NCBI GenBank assembly: GCA_035439505.1
Contig: DAORKJ010000103.1
Coordinates: forward strand, 1 to 12,443
Length of the DNA: 12,443 bases
Reading direction: 5' to 3'
DNA from: UBA7236 sp035439505
Lineage (GTDB): Bacteria > Bacteroidota > Bacteroidia > Chitinophagales > BACL12
Shown here: piece after piece, positions 1 through 7,273 of the stretch
How positions within the stretch are numbered: position 1 is the stretch's first letter
Layout of the letters: each line of letters opens with the position of its first letter
Notes under the pieces: model-generated
Seen by the model: only the letters and a program-made list of their open reading frames with translations
The model's database searches: none
What the model was told of the DNA's origin: nothing
Position numbers and translations under genes: made by a program

Positions 1-939
1 TATTATACCAAAGGCGCTTACAATACTTATATAGGTTCAAAATGTGGCGACAGCTATGCAGACAATGAACAATGTGTGTTAATGGGATATGGCACCGATG
101 TTAGTTCAGCAACCATAACAAATGCAATTGCAATTGGTTATTTTACTTCTATAAGTCAAAGCAATTCAATTCGTTTAGGCAATTCCTCAATTAATAAAAT
201 TGGTATAGGCCGTAATACATCAGCCGGCAGTATAATGGAATTTCAGGCAACAACCGCAAAATTAACTACAGGTGGTGTTTGGACCGATGCGAGTGATAAA
301 CGTTTGAAACGAAATATTACGGAATTAAACAAGGCTGAAATATTAGATAAAATAAATAAATTGTCTGTCACCGAATGGAATTATATAGCCGATGATCCAA
401 ACATAAAACATATTGGCCCCATGGCGCAGGATTTTTATGCAGCCTTTGGTTTAGGTGATGATACTACTATTGCTGCAATGGATAAAGCAGGTGTTGCCCT
501 CATCGGTATTCAGGAATTATCGTCGAAATTAGCATCACTTAATAGTGTTGTAGAAACAGTTACTGCAGAAAACAAATTATTACAAGAGCGCATTGAAAAA
601 TTAGAAAATGTAATAAACGGCAATCCAACAAGTAACGAAAATAGTAATGCGCAATACATCATTTTGGCTGAAGAATCCGATATGCCGGTATTATTTCAAA
701 ATAAACCTAACCCGTTTACCGGAAATACTACCATTAATTATTTTGTTCCGGCTTCTGCTAAAACAGCAATTTTACAAATTGTAAATCAACAAGGGGTAAT
801 TATTTCAACCATTCAATTAGCGACAGGTTCAGGCAATATTGAAATTGATGCTACGCAGTTAAATTCAGGTTTATTAACCTATTCTTTAATAGTTGATGAA
901 AAAATCATCTCAACTAAACAAATGATGCTCACAAAATAA
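1..939 (+). CDS. T9SS-secreted surface protein with YadA-like head and S74 chaperone domain (5' partial)
   Basis: The frame is open from the first base, so the N-terminus lies outside the window and 312 residues are visible. Residues 1 to about 90 contain motifs such as NAIAIGY and NSIRLGN, typical of YadA-like trimeric head repeats. An intramolecular chaperone (peptidase S74) domain follows at about 96-170. Its SDKRLK motif carries the Ser98/Lys103 pair, which in this family cuts the chaperone from the folded trimer. A short coiled coil (about 170-207) precedes a type A T9SS sorting domain (about 229-312) starting LFQNKPNPF, so the protein should cross the outer membrane by T9SS and be anchored or released. 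Combining a self-cleaving chaperone with a C-terminal T9SS tag is common in Bacteroidota, although cleavage would detach the tag from the head. The ligand is unknown. An internal GTG at 76 is not needed as a start because the frame continues upstream. Confidence 0.88.
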   Translation, partial: YYTKGAYNTYIGSKCGDSYADNEQCVLMGYGTDVSSATITNAIAIGYFTSISQSNSIRLGNSSINKIGIGRNTSAGSIMEFQATTAKLTTGGVWTDASDKRLKRNITELNKAEILDKINKLSVTEWNYIADDPNIKHIGPMAQDFYAAFGLGDDTTIAAMDKAGVALIGIQELSSKLASLNSVVETVTAENKLLQERIEKLENVINGNPTSNENSNAQYIILAEESDMPVLFQNKPNPFTGNTTINYFVPASAKTAILQIVNQQGVIISTIQLATGSGNIEIDATQLNSGLLTYSLIVDEKIISTKQMMLTK

Positions 940-956
940 TCTCAGCAGCATAACAT

Positions 957-991
957 AAAAAGAGGTTGAAAAATTTCAACCTCTTTTTTTT
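957..991. terminator. Bidirectional intrinsic terminator
   Basis: An 11-bp perfect stem (961-971 with 974-984) is flanked by A on the left and T on the right. The plus strand gives a hairpin followed by eight T. The minus strand reads the same hairpin followed by five T. It lies between two convergent genes ending at 939 and 1095, so it can stop both transcripts. Confidence 0.88.
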
Positions 992-1094
992 ACAGGCAAC
1001 ACATGCTGTTTATTGGTTTGTAAACATGTTTTGAATTAATAGATAAATCGTAAAGGCATTTCCAATTAGGCTACCAACCTTACCATTAACATAG

Positions 1095-2567
1095 TTACTT
1101 CAGCTTTTTCAATTCTGTCTTTAATTGAGCGGGTGTCATAGCAACAAACTCAGGCGTAACTTCAGGCACATCTCCGGCTTTTATTTCCTGCACACTTAAA
1201 TAGGCGGTTTTATTTTCATATTTAATGACTACCGCTTTGCATTTAGACTTTTTGGCGATACTACTAAATTCTGCCTTTTCGGGATTATTCGTATTGGGCA
1301 ACATTAAACTTTTATACTTGCTAAATACCAAAAAGGAATTGACATTTTTCGCCGGAGCTTCGTTTATAGCGAGTAGGGTAAGTTTTTCAGGTGGTAATTT
1401 GTAGAACTTATCACAATTCATGTACCCTAAACGGCTGGTTTTAGCAACATAAAAAAATGGGTCTTCAGTTTGTCTAACTTTTTGTAATAACATCCGTTTT
1501 AATACACCAAAATTGCGCACACCATAAACCAAACATAAACTATCCGTATATTTTCTATAGGCTTTCCAATCGGTCGCCATGTAAGCACGTTTTTCATAAT
1601 ATTTTTTATTATCGGCACCTAAATCCTCCCTTAATCCGCAAAATAAATAAGGGCAATTTTTACGATATCGTTTTTTAGTAAAACCTGCTGGATAAATTAG
1701 ATTGTGATATTCATCCGGTGTTAAGGTTTCTAAATCCGTTTCTGTAAGCAACCAATTCATATTACCTGTTGGATTAGTATTACCGGTAAAAAATTGCATG
1801 CCCGTAACCATCGTATCACCGGGAAACATAAATGTTAATGGTTTATCTTCCATCACCGTCAGCGCACGATTATCTAAAATTGCATTCACATAAATCATCC
1901 CGCCGGTTTCCAATGGTAAACCGTTACTCATTGTAGTCATATTGTTAATAATCATGCTGGCATAATCATAATATTCTTCCAGCACAATATTTATTTGCCG
2001 GCCTTGTTTTTCATCCGGAATAATAAATGCGCCTGCAGGAATATTAATAATTGTGCCCTCCTCTCCCATTATTAAAGTATCCTTTTGAGGATTGATGGTA
2101 AATACCTGAGCAGGTTCCCGCAATTGCTTCCATAATTCGTTGATGTCCGATTTCGGAACCTGAACTATTTGTTTTTGTTCGGTATAAGTAATAACAATAT
2201 CAGCACAACGCTGACCGTAATGTAAATCGGTTGTAGCCTCAGGAATTATTTCTCCATGCCAGGCTAAATTTATTTTGATATCCGATTGGATTTTAGATTG
2301 GAATAATTCCTTTACCGCTAAGGCTCTTTTATGCGATAAGTTTACATTATAATCTGCCGTTGCAGGTGCATCAGTATATCCATTTATCTGAATACCGGAA
2401 GCAATAATTCCGGGCTGTGCAACAAATGCAGCGGCCTCTTTAATTATTTGAATATCGTCCTCGCCGAGTTGATATTCATCATTTTGAAAATAAACACTAA
2501 ATATTTTTTGTTGACCGTTCGCAGAAAGTACAAGTAAAGAAAAAACAAGGTAAAATATTGTTTTCAT
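1095..2567 (-). CDS. OmpA-like domain protein with a large unassigned C-terminal region
   Basis: This is a 490-residue envelope protein. Residues 1-19 form a signal peptide (MKTIFYLVFSLLVLSANGQ). An OmpA-like peptidoglycan-binding domain covers about 22-130, with GYTDAP (Asp66) and LSHKRALAV (Arg81). Their 15-residue spacing matches the diaminopimelate-binding Asp/Arg pair of the family. From about 150 onward lies a region I cannot assign to a named family. It begins with a pattern I recall from other Bacteroidota surface proteins (GEEGTIINIPAGAF, about 168-181, then LETGGMIYV near 219-227), probably beta-sandwich-like; this is inference. The start at 2567 is chosen because the signal peptide begins there. 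Longer in-frame starts up to 2669 would translate through the hairpin at 2630-2657. Unlike classical OmpA, the peptidoglycan-binding domain is N-terminal, so the C-terminal 340 residues may reach another partner. No perfect TAnnTTTG box was found upstream. Confidence 0.85.
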   Translation of the reverse strand: MKTIFYLVFSLLVLSANGQQKIFSVYFQNDEYQLGEDDIQIIKEAAAFVAQPGIIASGIQINGYTDAPATADYNVNLSHKRALAVKELFQSKIQSDIKINLAWHGEIIPEATTDLHYGQRCADIVITYTEQKQIVQVPKSDINELWKQLREPAQVFTINPQKDTLIMGEEGTIINIPAGAFIIPDEKQGRQINIVLEEYYDYASMIINNMTTMSNGLPLETGGMIYVNAILDNRALTVMEDKPLTFMFPGDTMVTGMQFFTGNTNPTGNMNWLLTETDLETLTPDEYHNLIYPAGFTKKRYRKNCPYLFCGLREDLGADNKKYYEKRAYMATDWKAYRKYTDSLCLVYGVRNFGVLKRMLLQKVRQTEDPFFYVAKTSRLGYMNCDKFYKLPPEKLTLLAINEAPAKNVNSFLVFSKYKSLMLPNTNNPEKAEFSSIAKKSKCKAVVIKYENKTAYLSVQEIKAGDVPEVTPEFVAMTPAQLKTELKKLK

Positions 2568-2629
2568 CTTATGTGTTTGATGGCAAAACGAAAAATTGTG
2601 ATGCTTTAGTATCCCGTCAAAAACAAAAT

Positions 2630-2657
2630 GGCCGCAACCCATTAAAGGACTGCGGCC
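2630..2657 (-). terminator. Terminator hairpin after the beta-barrel gene
   Basis: On the minus strand the RNA folds into an 11-bp stem with a 6-nt loop. Two pairs are G-U wobbles that become A-C mismatches on the plus strand, so the fold favours minus-strand transcription. A T-rich tract (ATTTTGTTTTTG) follows on that strand. It lies 20 bp past the stop of the gene at 2678-3385 and before the start of the OmpA-domain gene, separating the two transcripts. Confidence 0.68.
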
Positions 2658-2677
2658 CAACCAAACCATAAAAAAAA

Positions 2678-3385
2678 TTAAAAACGATATCCGATTCCTA
2701 AAAATCCGGTAACCGTTCTCAAAGCCCTGCTATCTTCTACAATACGATATTGTTCAGGGAGATTGTTGTTAAAAATATTTTCACCCGCTCTACCAAAGGT
2801 GATACCATCAACCGTTACATGTTCAGCAATATATTCAGGTTGTTGAATAGCCTTAAAGCCGAAATTCATATCAACAAACAAATTATTCTTTAAACCGAAG
2901 TCGCGCTTATATCCAAAGGCGGCACCCATACCTGAAATTTGAATATCATAAGTACGTGTGTGAAAAATGTATTCCTTGTTTTCGATTGTTTCAAAAAATA
3001 ATTGCGTAAACAAATCTAAATATGGATAGAAGGTTGTTTCCAACACATCGTCTTCAATTTCATGCGCATAAAGTTGAACATGTTCAACCTGCCCTGCAAA
3101 GCCGGAGAGTTGCCAATAAAAAACATTTTTCTGATGAACATTATTAAAATAAATGCGCATGTTAGGCTCAAGAACAAAGCCTGAAGTAGTAAATTTATCT
3201 GCATAAAAATTAGTTTGCACGCCAACGGAAAAATGATTTTCAATTAATAAATCCGCGCGTAGTTTAGCACAATAATTTTCACCTGGCAAAATGGTGCCCA
3301 CACCAACAGCCACATCAATTTCCTGAGCAGATAAACTTTTAATTAGGAATAGGATAGAACAAACAGCAATCGTAATTTTTTTCAT
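2678..3385 (-). CDS. Small outer-membrane beta-barrel protein
   Basis: The protein has 235 residues. A signal peptide (MKKITIAVCSILFLIKSLSAQ) is followed by alternating hydrophobic/polar strands with aromatic girdles (for example NVFYWQLSGFAG and GAAFGYKRDFG). It ends GFLGIGYRF; a terminal Phe after a last amphipathic strand is the usual recognition signal for beta-barrel assembly. Size and strand pattern suit an 8-10-stranded porin-like or OmpW/OmpX-like barrel, but I cannot name a family or ligand. The start at 3385 is chosen because the signal peptide begins there and because an exact -7 promoter box lies at 3404-3411. A longer in-frame start near 3421 would lie upstream of that box. The gene is divergent from the beta-lactamase gene. 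Confidence 0.8.
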   Translation of the reverse strand: MKKITIAVCSILFLIKSLSAQEIDVAVGVGTILPGENYCAKLRADLLIENHFSVGVQTNFYADKFTTSGFVLEPNMRIYFNNVHQKNVFYWQLSGFAGQVEHVQLYAHEIEDDVLETTFYPYLDLFTQLFFETIENKEYIFHTRTYDIQISGMGAAFGYKRDFGLKNNLFVDMNFGFKAIQQPEYIAEHVTVDGITFGRAGENIFNNNLPEQYRIVEDSRALRTVTGFLGIGYRF

Positions 3386-3403
3386 AACAATATATTTATG
3401 ATG

Positions 3404-3411
3404 CAAATGTA
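3404..3411 (-). promoter_or_regulatory. Promoter -7 box (TACATTTG) of the beta-barrel gene
   Basis: This is an exact match to the Bacteroidota TAnnTTTG consensus, ending 18 bp before the start codon at 3385. No convincing -33 TTG was found at the usual spacing, so the assignment rests on the -7 box and its position. Confidence 0.6.
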
Positions 3412-3451
3412 GAATTGCCAAAAACCGGTAATATGGGTAAAATAAGAATGC

Positions 3452-3522
3452 CGTTATTGGCGTTTATGAATTTCCGCAAAAATGTAGCTTACGTTATTCC
3501 GGTTTTGCGATTTTCCGTAAAA
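3452..3522. repeat. Imperfect tandem repeat of about 40 bp in the beta-barrel/beta-lactamase intergenic region
   Basis: Two copies share CGTTATT (3452-3458 and 3492-3498) and TTTCCGYAAAA (3471-3481 and 3512-3522), with 40-41 bp between equivalent positions and looser similarity in between. An 8-bp inverted repeat (AAAACCGG at 3421-3428, CCGGTTTT at 3499-3506) partly overlaps it. The position between two divergent promoters suits a regulator binding site, but an old duplication would look the same. Confidence 0.45.
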
Positions 3523-3546
3523 CGAGGATTTGCTGCTCAAAAAATT

Positions 3547-3554
3547 TACCTTTG
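3547..3554 (+). promoter_or_regulatory. Promoter -7 box (TACCTTTG) of the beta-lactamase gene
   Basis: This is an exact TAnnTTTG box ending 30 bp before the ATG at 3585, giving a leader of roughly 24 nt. A TTTG at 3529-3532 is only 14 bp upstream, shorter than the usual 19-21 bp spacing for a -33 element. The box supports 3585 over an upstream TTG start at 3552, which would lie inside the promoter. Confidence 0.65.
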
Positions 3555-3584
3555 TTTAGCTCAATACCACTCAACTTCAATTAC

Positions 3585-4469
3585 ATGAACAAAACTTATC
3601 TATTAGTGCTGTGTTTGCTCGTTCAGTTACAACTGTCAGGACAAACAGATTCTTTAAGGTCTACCATTTCCGGCATCATCACCGGTAAAAGTGCTGTAGT
3701 TGGCGTTCAGATTACGGAAATAGAAACCGGGGCTTCGGTAACATTAAATCCGGAATACAAGTATCCATTGATGAGTGTTTTTAAATTACATTTAGGGGTA
3801 ACGGTTTTACATGCCGTTGATGAGGGCAAGCTGACCCTTGAACAAGGTGTACTCATCAAAAAAAGCGACCTTATGGAAAATACCTGGAGTCCGATCCGAG
3901 TAAAATATCCGGAAGGGAATGTGACGCTAACCATAAAAGAGCTTTTACACTATACCATAGCGGATAGTGATAATAATGGTTGTGATATTTTATTATCATT
4001 AATCGGAGGACCTTCGGCAGTAGAAAATTACATGCATGAAATTGGCGTAAATGCGGTTCAAATTCGTGTAAATGAAAACGATATGCATCAACATCCCGAT
4101 ACATTGTATGCCAACTGGACAAAACTGGATGCTGCTACTTCGTTATTACAATTAGTGTATTCCGGTAAAATTTTGAAAGCAACTACAAACAAGTTTTTAC
4201 TGGAAACTTTATACGCTACTACTACCGGTCCGTTGCGTTTAAAAGGCCAACTTCCTGAAGGAACTGCAGTAGCACATAAAACCGGAACGGCAGGTGAAGA
4301 TAATAATGGGGTAACGGCAGCAGTAAATGACATCGGGATTGTAAAATTACCCAATGGCAACCATCTCATTATTTGTGTATTTGTCCGAAATTCAAAAGAA
4401 GCGTTTGAAACGAATGAAAAAATTATTGCCGATATCAGTTATGCCGCTTGGTTATATTTTAAGCATTAG
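3585..4469 (+). CDS. Class A beta-lactamase, subclass A2 (PER/VEB/CfxA-like)
   Basis: This is a 294-residue exported serine beta-lactamase that would hydrolyse beta-lactams in the periplasm. A signal peptide (residues 1-20, ending QLSGQ) precedes all class A motifs: SVFK (Ser64 nucleophile, Lys67), SDN (128-130) and KTG (232-234). The omega loop reads VNENDMH, with Glu164 as the general base. Position 168 is His where TEM-type enzymes have Asn, as in PER-1. Asp134, six residues after the SDN serine (Ambler 136), and the segment TTTGPLRLKG also match the A2 branch found in Bacteroidota. Length is normal and all catalytic residues are present, so it is probably active. The substrate range (cephalosporinase or extended spectrum) cannot be read from sequence. 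Composition matches its neighbours, there is no mobile element, and no regulator gene is adjacent, so it looks like an intrinsic chromosomal gene. Confidence 0.95.
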   Translation: MNKTYLLVLCLLVQLQLSGQTDSLRSTISGIITGKSAVVGVQITEIETGASVTLNPEYKYPLMSVFKLHLGVTVLHAVDEGKLTLEQGVLIKKSDLMENTWSPIRVKYPEGNVTLTIKELLHYTIADSDNNGCDILLSLIGGPSAVENYMHEIGVNAVQIRVNENDMHQHPDTLYANWTKLDAATSLLQLVYSGKILKATTNKFLLETLYATTTGPLRLKGQLPEGTAVAHKTGTAGEDNNGVTAAVNDIGIVKLPNGNHLIICVFVRNSKEAFETNEKIIADISYAAWLYFKH

Positions 4470-4514
4470 TAAATCTGCATATTATTTCGTTACTTTAGTA
4501 AATAACTACATTGT

Positions 4515-4789
4515 ATGGCAGTTGTTCGATTAACTACATGTTACGACCATTTCGAATCACATCGAATAGTTGATGTATTGGAAAGTGAAGGCATTCAATG
4601 TTTTGTCACCAACGAAAACTTCACCACATTGTTACCCATTTATAACGGCATGTTAGGTTCGGGTATTCAGGTTATGATAGATGAAACTGATTTGGAGAAA
4701 GCGCAGGTTTTGCTTGAAGAAATTCAACCTAAAGAAGTTTTAGTTTGCCCATATTGCGAATCTAAAAATATAGCATTCGGTTTAGGTGT
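4515..4789 (+). CDS. DUF2007-domain protein with zinc-ribbon motif (3' lost in assembly gap)
   Basis: Ninety-one residues are visible before the run of N. Residues 1-70 fit the DUF2007 fold (putative signal-transducing, PII-like size): a beta strand MAVVRLTTCYD, a helix that includes SHRIVDVLESEGI, and a closing strand and helix IQVMIDETDLEKAQVLLEEI. The segment VCPYCESKNI follows, whose CPYC (78-81) looks like the first half of a zinc ribbon. The second half and the stop codon are in the gap. The short in-frame peptide after the gap is not trusted, because it overlaps a terminator and the gap length is arbitrary. The gene starts 45 bp after the beta-lactamase stop with no terminator between, so co-transcription is possible; a poor -7-like TACTTTAG lies at 4492-4499. 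Function in this family is unknown. Confidence 0.75.
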
Positions 4790-4889
4790 NNNNNNNNNNN
4801 NNNNNNNNNNNNNNNNNNNNNNNNNNNNNNNNNNNNNNNNNNNNNNNNNNNNNNNNNNNNNNNNNNNNNNNNNNNNNNNNNNNNNNNNN
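4790..4889. other. Assembly gap of 100 N
   Basis: Exactly 100 undetermined bases, the usual placeholder for a scaffold join of unknown size. It removes the end of the DUF2007 gene, and further sequence could be missing. Confidence 0.97.
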
Positions 4890-4891
4890 AT

Positions 4892-4925
4892 AAAAAAAAG
4901 CGACAAGACACGCCTCATCGCTTTT
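4892..4925 (-). terminator. Intrinsic terminator of the LysM gene
   Basis: On the minus strand an 8-bp stem (AAAAGCGA with TCGCTTTT, 4918-4925 with 4896-4903) is followed by a run of eight T, 22 bp past the stop codon at 4948. On the plus strand the stem is followed by CACAC, so the signal is directional. Confidence 0.8.
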
Positions 4926-4947
4926 CACACTTATTAACGAACAATTT

Positions 4948-5784
4948 TTATTTCATCGCTTTTTCATCAGGAATGTAGTAAGTAATTTCTACTACAAAAC
5001 GATTATCTAAAACATTTAATCGTTCTGCTGCACCTGAACTTAATTTAACAAGTACTTTTTCCTGTACTTCACTTTCACTTAAATTACCAATCACTTTTGC
5101 ATATATCGTGCGGTTATTCATCAAATTGCGAATTTTTACAATTGAACCTACAGGTGCTGAATTATGTAAAACATAAAAACGATCACCTGATGTTTCGATG
5201 GTATTATTTTCAATCCATGTAGCTACACCTTTTTCCGATGCAGCAATCATTTCACCGGATAAATACTCGGCATATAACTGTGCAAACGATTTTGATTTAT
5301 TGTTACTCGCTGCTGCCGGTTCTTTGCTTAAATCAGTATTCGACAAAACGGAAGTATTATTGGTCGGTTCAACCGGTACTTCATTCGATGTGGTTGATGC
5401 TTCTTTCACAATTACTTCTTTATTTTCTGTTGCTACTACCGGAGTAATTTTTTCCTGTGTAGGATAAACTGTTTTTTCTTCCTTTTTCACCACAACCGGT
5501 TCAGTGGTAACTGTGTTGGCAGCAATATTGGTCGGAACAAAAATTTCCTGACCTGCTTTTAATCCACCCATATCGACACCGGCATTCGCGGCGGCAATAT
5601 CTTTAAAAGGCACACCATATTTTCTGCTCACCGCATAAGCAGTTTCTCCGGCGCTCACACGATATACCATCAGGGTTTTGCCATCCATTACTTTGACACC
5701 TACCGAATCGCCCGGAACCGAGCTGTTTCCTACAACACTCCATACCCAAATGAGCATGAGTATTAATACACAAATTCTCTTCAT
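4948..5784 (-). CDS. LysM and RlpA-like double-psi beta-barrel protein
   Basis: This is a 278-residue secreted, peptidoglycan-associated protein. Residues 1-20 are a signal or anchor segment (MKRICVLILMLIWVWSVVGN). One LysM domain lies at about 40-84 (YRVSAGETAYAVSRKYGV through AGQEIFVPTN) and would bind glycan. A low-complexity Thr/Val/Glu/Asn-rich linker spans about 85-165. Residues about 185-270 (GVATWIE, FYVLHNSAPVGS, VKIRNLMNNRTIYAKV, RFVVEITYY) match an RlpA-like barrel. RlpA of Proteobacteria is a lytic transglycosylase acting on stripped glycan. Here the barrel lacks an obvious catalytic Asp/His pair, so binding rather than cleavage is as likely. The start is set at 5784 by the signal sequence; nine extra in-frame codons up to 5811 add nothing recognisable. 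It is divergent from the NfeD-type gene. Confidence 0.85.
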   Translation of the reverse strand: MKRICVLILMLIWVWSVVGNSSVPGDSVGVKVMDGKTLMVYRVSAGETAYAVSRKYGVPFKDIAAANAGVDMGGLKAGQEIFVPTNIAANTVTTEPVVVKKEEKTVYPTQEKITPVVATENKEVIVKEASTTSNEVPVEPTNNTSVLSNTDLSKEPAAASNNKSKSFAQLYAEYLSGEMIAASEKGVATWIENNTIETSGDRFYVLHNSAPVGSIVKIRNLMNNRTIYAKVIGNLSESEVQEKVLVKLSSGAAERLNVLDNRFVVEITYYIPDEKAMK

Positions 5785-5821
5785 ATTTTTATCTTGTAAA
5801 AGTGCTTCCATAATTAACGCG

Positions 5822-5829
5822 TATTTTTG
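5822..5829 (+). promoter_or_regulatory. Promoter -7 box (TATTTTTG) for the nfeD-kdsB unit
   Basis: This is an exact TAnnTTTG box ending 54 bp before the ATG at 5884. The nearest TTG upstream (5794-5796) is 25 bp away, longer than usual for a -33 element, so support is moderate. Confidence 0.5.
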
Positions 5830-5863
5830 TGGAGCTATTGTTTATTAACAAATTATTCACATG

Positions 5864-5871
5864 CAAAAGTA
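5864..5871 (-). promoter_or_regulatory. Promoter -7 box (TACTTTTG) for the LysM gene
   Basis: This is an exact TAnnTTTG box on the minus strand, 79 bp before the LysM start codon at 5784. It lies downstream of the plus-strand box at 5822-5829, so the two would fire toward each other and their transcripts would overlap by about 20 nt. No clear -33 element was seen. Confidence 0.48.
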
Positions 5872-5883
5872 AACCTGTAAATC

Positions 5884-7257
5884 ATGCGTAGAGGCTTATC
5901 CAGATTGATTTTATTCACCATTGTACTCATTAGTGTACTACTATGCACACAGGGCCAAAACCCGGCTGCTGTGGATAAATCACCGACCAACAAGGTCTAT
6001 TTCTTTGAATTACATGAAGATATAGGGCCATCATCGGTTAGAATAGTGGACCGCGCGCTGGAGGAAGCCCAGGCTATGAATGCCGATTACATCGTAATGA
6101 GCTTGGATAGTTACGGGGGGTTACTGGACGCCGGAGACACCATCCACGTAAAGCTTTTGCGCTGTCCCATACCGGTAATATGTTATGTTACCAACAATGC
6201 AGCCAGTGCCGGAGCCCTCATTGCCATTAGTTGTGATTCTATATATATGTCGCCCTATGCCAAAATCGGTGCTGCCAGTGTAGTAGATGAAACAGGCAAC
6301 CCGGTTGATGAAAAGTATCAGGCGTATATGCGTGGAATAATGCGTTCAACAGCTGAGGCCAATAATCGCAACCCCGAAATTGCCGAAGCTATGGTTCAGG
6401 GAGGAGGTGCGGTACCGGGAGTTATAGATTCAGGTAAAATTTTAACGTTCACAACCAGCGAAGCTATTGCCAACAATTATTGTGAAGGTGAAGTAAATAG
6501 TTTAGCAGAAGTGCTCAAACTTGCCAATATCGAAAATGCGACAATTACCGAATATAAGGAAACAGGCATGGATAAACTTATGGGATTTTTATTAAATCCG
6601 GTATTACGAGGTTTATGTATTACGTTTATTTTCCTTGGTATTTATTTCGAATTACAAAGTCCGGGAATTGGATTTGCATTGGTAATTGCCATCATTGCAG
6701 CCTTATTATATTTTGCTCCATTGTATGTAGAAGGATTAGCTGCGAACTGGGAAATATTATTATTTGTAATCGGCCTAATTTTAATTGCGCTCGAAATATT
6801 TGTCGTCCCCGGATTTGGGATAACCGGTATATCCGGAATAATACTCACGTTTATCGGGCTGGTATTAAGCATGGTGAAAAATGTTGGATTTAATTTCGAA
6901 ATGAGCGGTAGTGGTGCTATCACCGAAAGTGTATTGGTAGTGCTGAGTTCATTTGTCATTTCGATAGCCGTTATGTTTGCATTTTTTGGTCGTTTCACAA
7001 ATTCGAAATTATTTAAAACTTTGTCGCTGCAAACCAGTGAAAATACCAGCGAAGGATATAACTCCACAATATTTACCGAACCCGCATCAATGAAAGGCAA
7101 AACAGGTATTGCGATGAGCGATTTACGGCCTTCAGGAAAAATAATGATTGATGGTGAATGGTACGACGGACAAAGCGATGGTGATTATATTCTGAAAGGT
7201 GCTGAAATAAAAGTAGTAGGCGTTATGAATGCGTATTTAATTGTAAGGTTAAAATAA
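5884..7257 (+). CDS. NfeD-family membrane-bound serine protease (ClpP class)
   Basis: This is a 457-residue membrane protein. A signal peptide (about 1-24) precedes a ClpP/SppA-like protease domain (about 36-215). The segment VTNNAASAGALIA holds the probable nucleophile Ser108, and the helix VDEKYQAYMR holds Lys144, the best candidate for the Ser/Lys dyad. MSLDSYGG (72-79) is the substrate-strand motif of the family. Four or five membrane helices follow (about 238-368). A C-terminal OB-fold NfeD domain covers about 402-457, including GKTGIAMSDLRPSGKI and ending VVGVMNAYLIVRL. It is full length compared with long-type NfeD proteins, which cut membrane partners and usually sit beside a stomatin/SPFH gene. 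No such gene lies beside it here; kdsB follows after 16 bp. No Shine-Dalgarno sequence precedes the ATG, as is normal in this phylum. Confidence 0.92.
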   Translation: MRRGLSRLILFTIVLISVLLCTQGQNPAAVDKSPTNKVYFFELHEDIGPSSVRIVDRALEEAQAMNADYIVMSLDSYGGLLDAGDTIHVKLLRCPIPVICYVTNNAASAGALIAISCDSIYMSPYAKIGAASVVDETGNPVDEKYQAYMRGIMRSTAEANNRNPEIAEAMVQGGGAVPGVIDSGKILTFTTSEAIANNYCEGEVNSLAEVLKLANIENATITEYKETGMDKLMGFLLNPVLRGLCITFIFLGIYFELQSPGIGFALVIAIIAALLYFAPLYVEGLAANWEILLFVIGLILIALEIFVVPGFGITGISGIILTFIGLVLSMVKNVGFNFEMSGSGAITESVLVVLSSFVISIAVMFAFFGRFTNSKLFKTLSLQTSENTSEGYNSTIFTEPASMKGKTGIAMSDLRPSGKIMIDGEWYDGQSDGDYILKGAEIKVVGVMNAYLIVRLK

Positions 7258-7273
7258 TATTTATTTTTACAGC

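Noticed and set aside
2568..2669. A 34-residue N-terminal extension of the OmpA-domain protein
   Set aside because: It would be translated through the terminator hairpin at 2630-2657 and would bury the clear signal peptide starting at 2567.
3386..3421. A 12-residue extension of the beta-barrel protein
   Set aside because: It overlaps the exact -7 box at 3404-3411 and precedes a standard signal peptide.
3552..3584. An upstream TTG start for the beta-lactamase
   Set aside because: The TTG lies inside the TACCTTTG promoter box and an ATG signal peptide begins at 3585.
6642..7100. A 152-residue minus-strand frame inside the NfeD gene
   Set aside because: It is antisense to the conserved membrane and NfeD domains, with no recognisable motif; a shadow frame.
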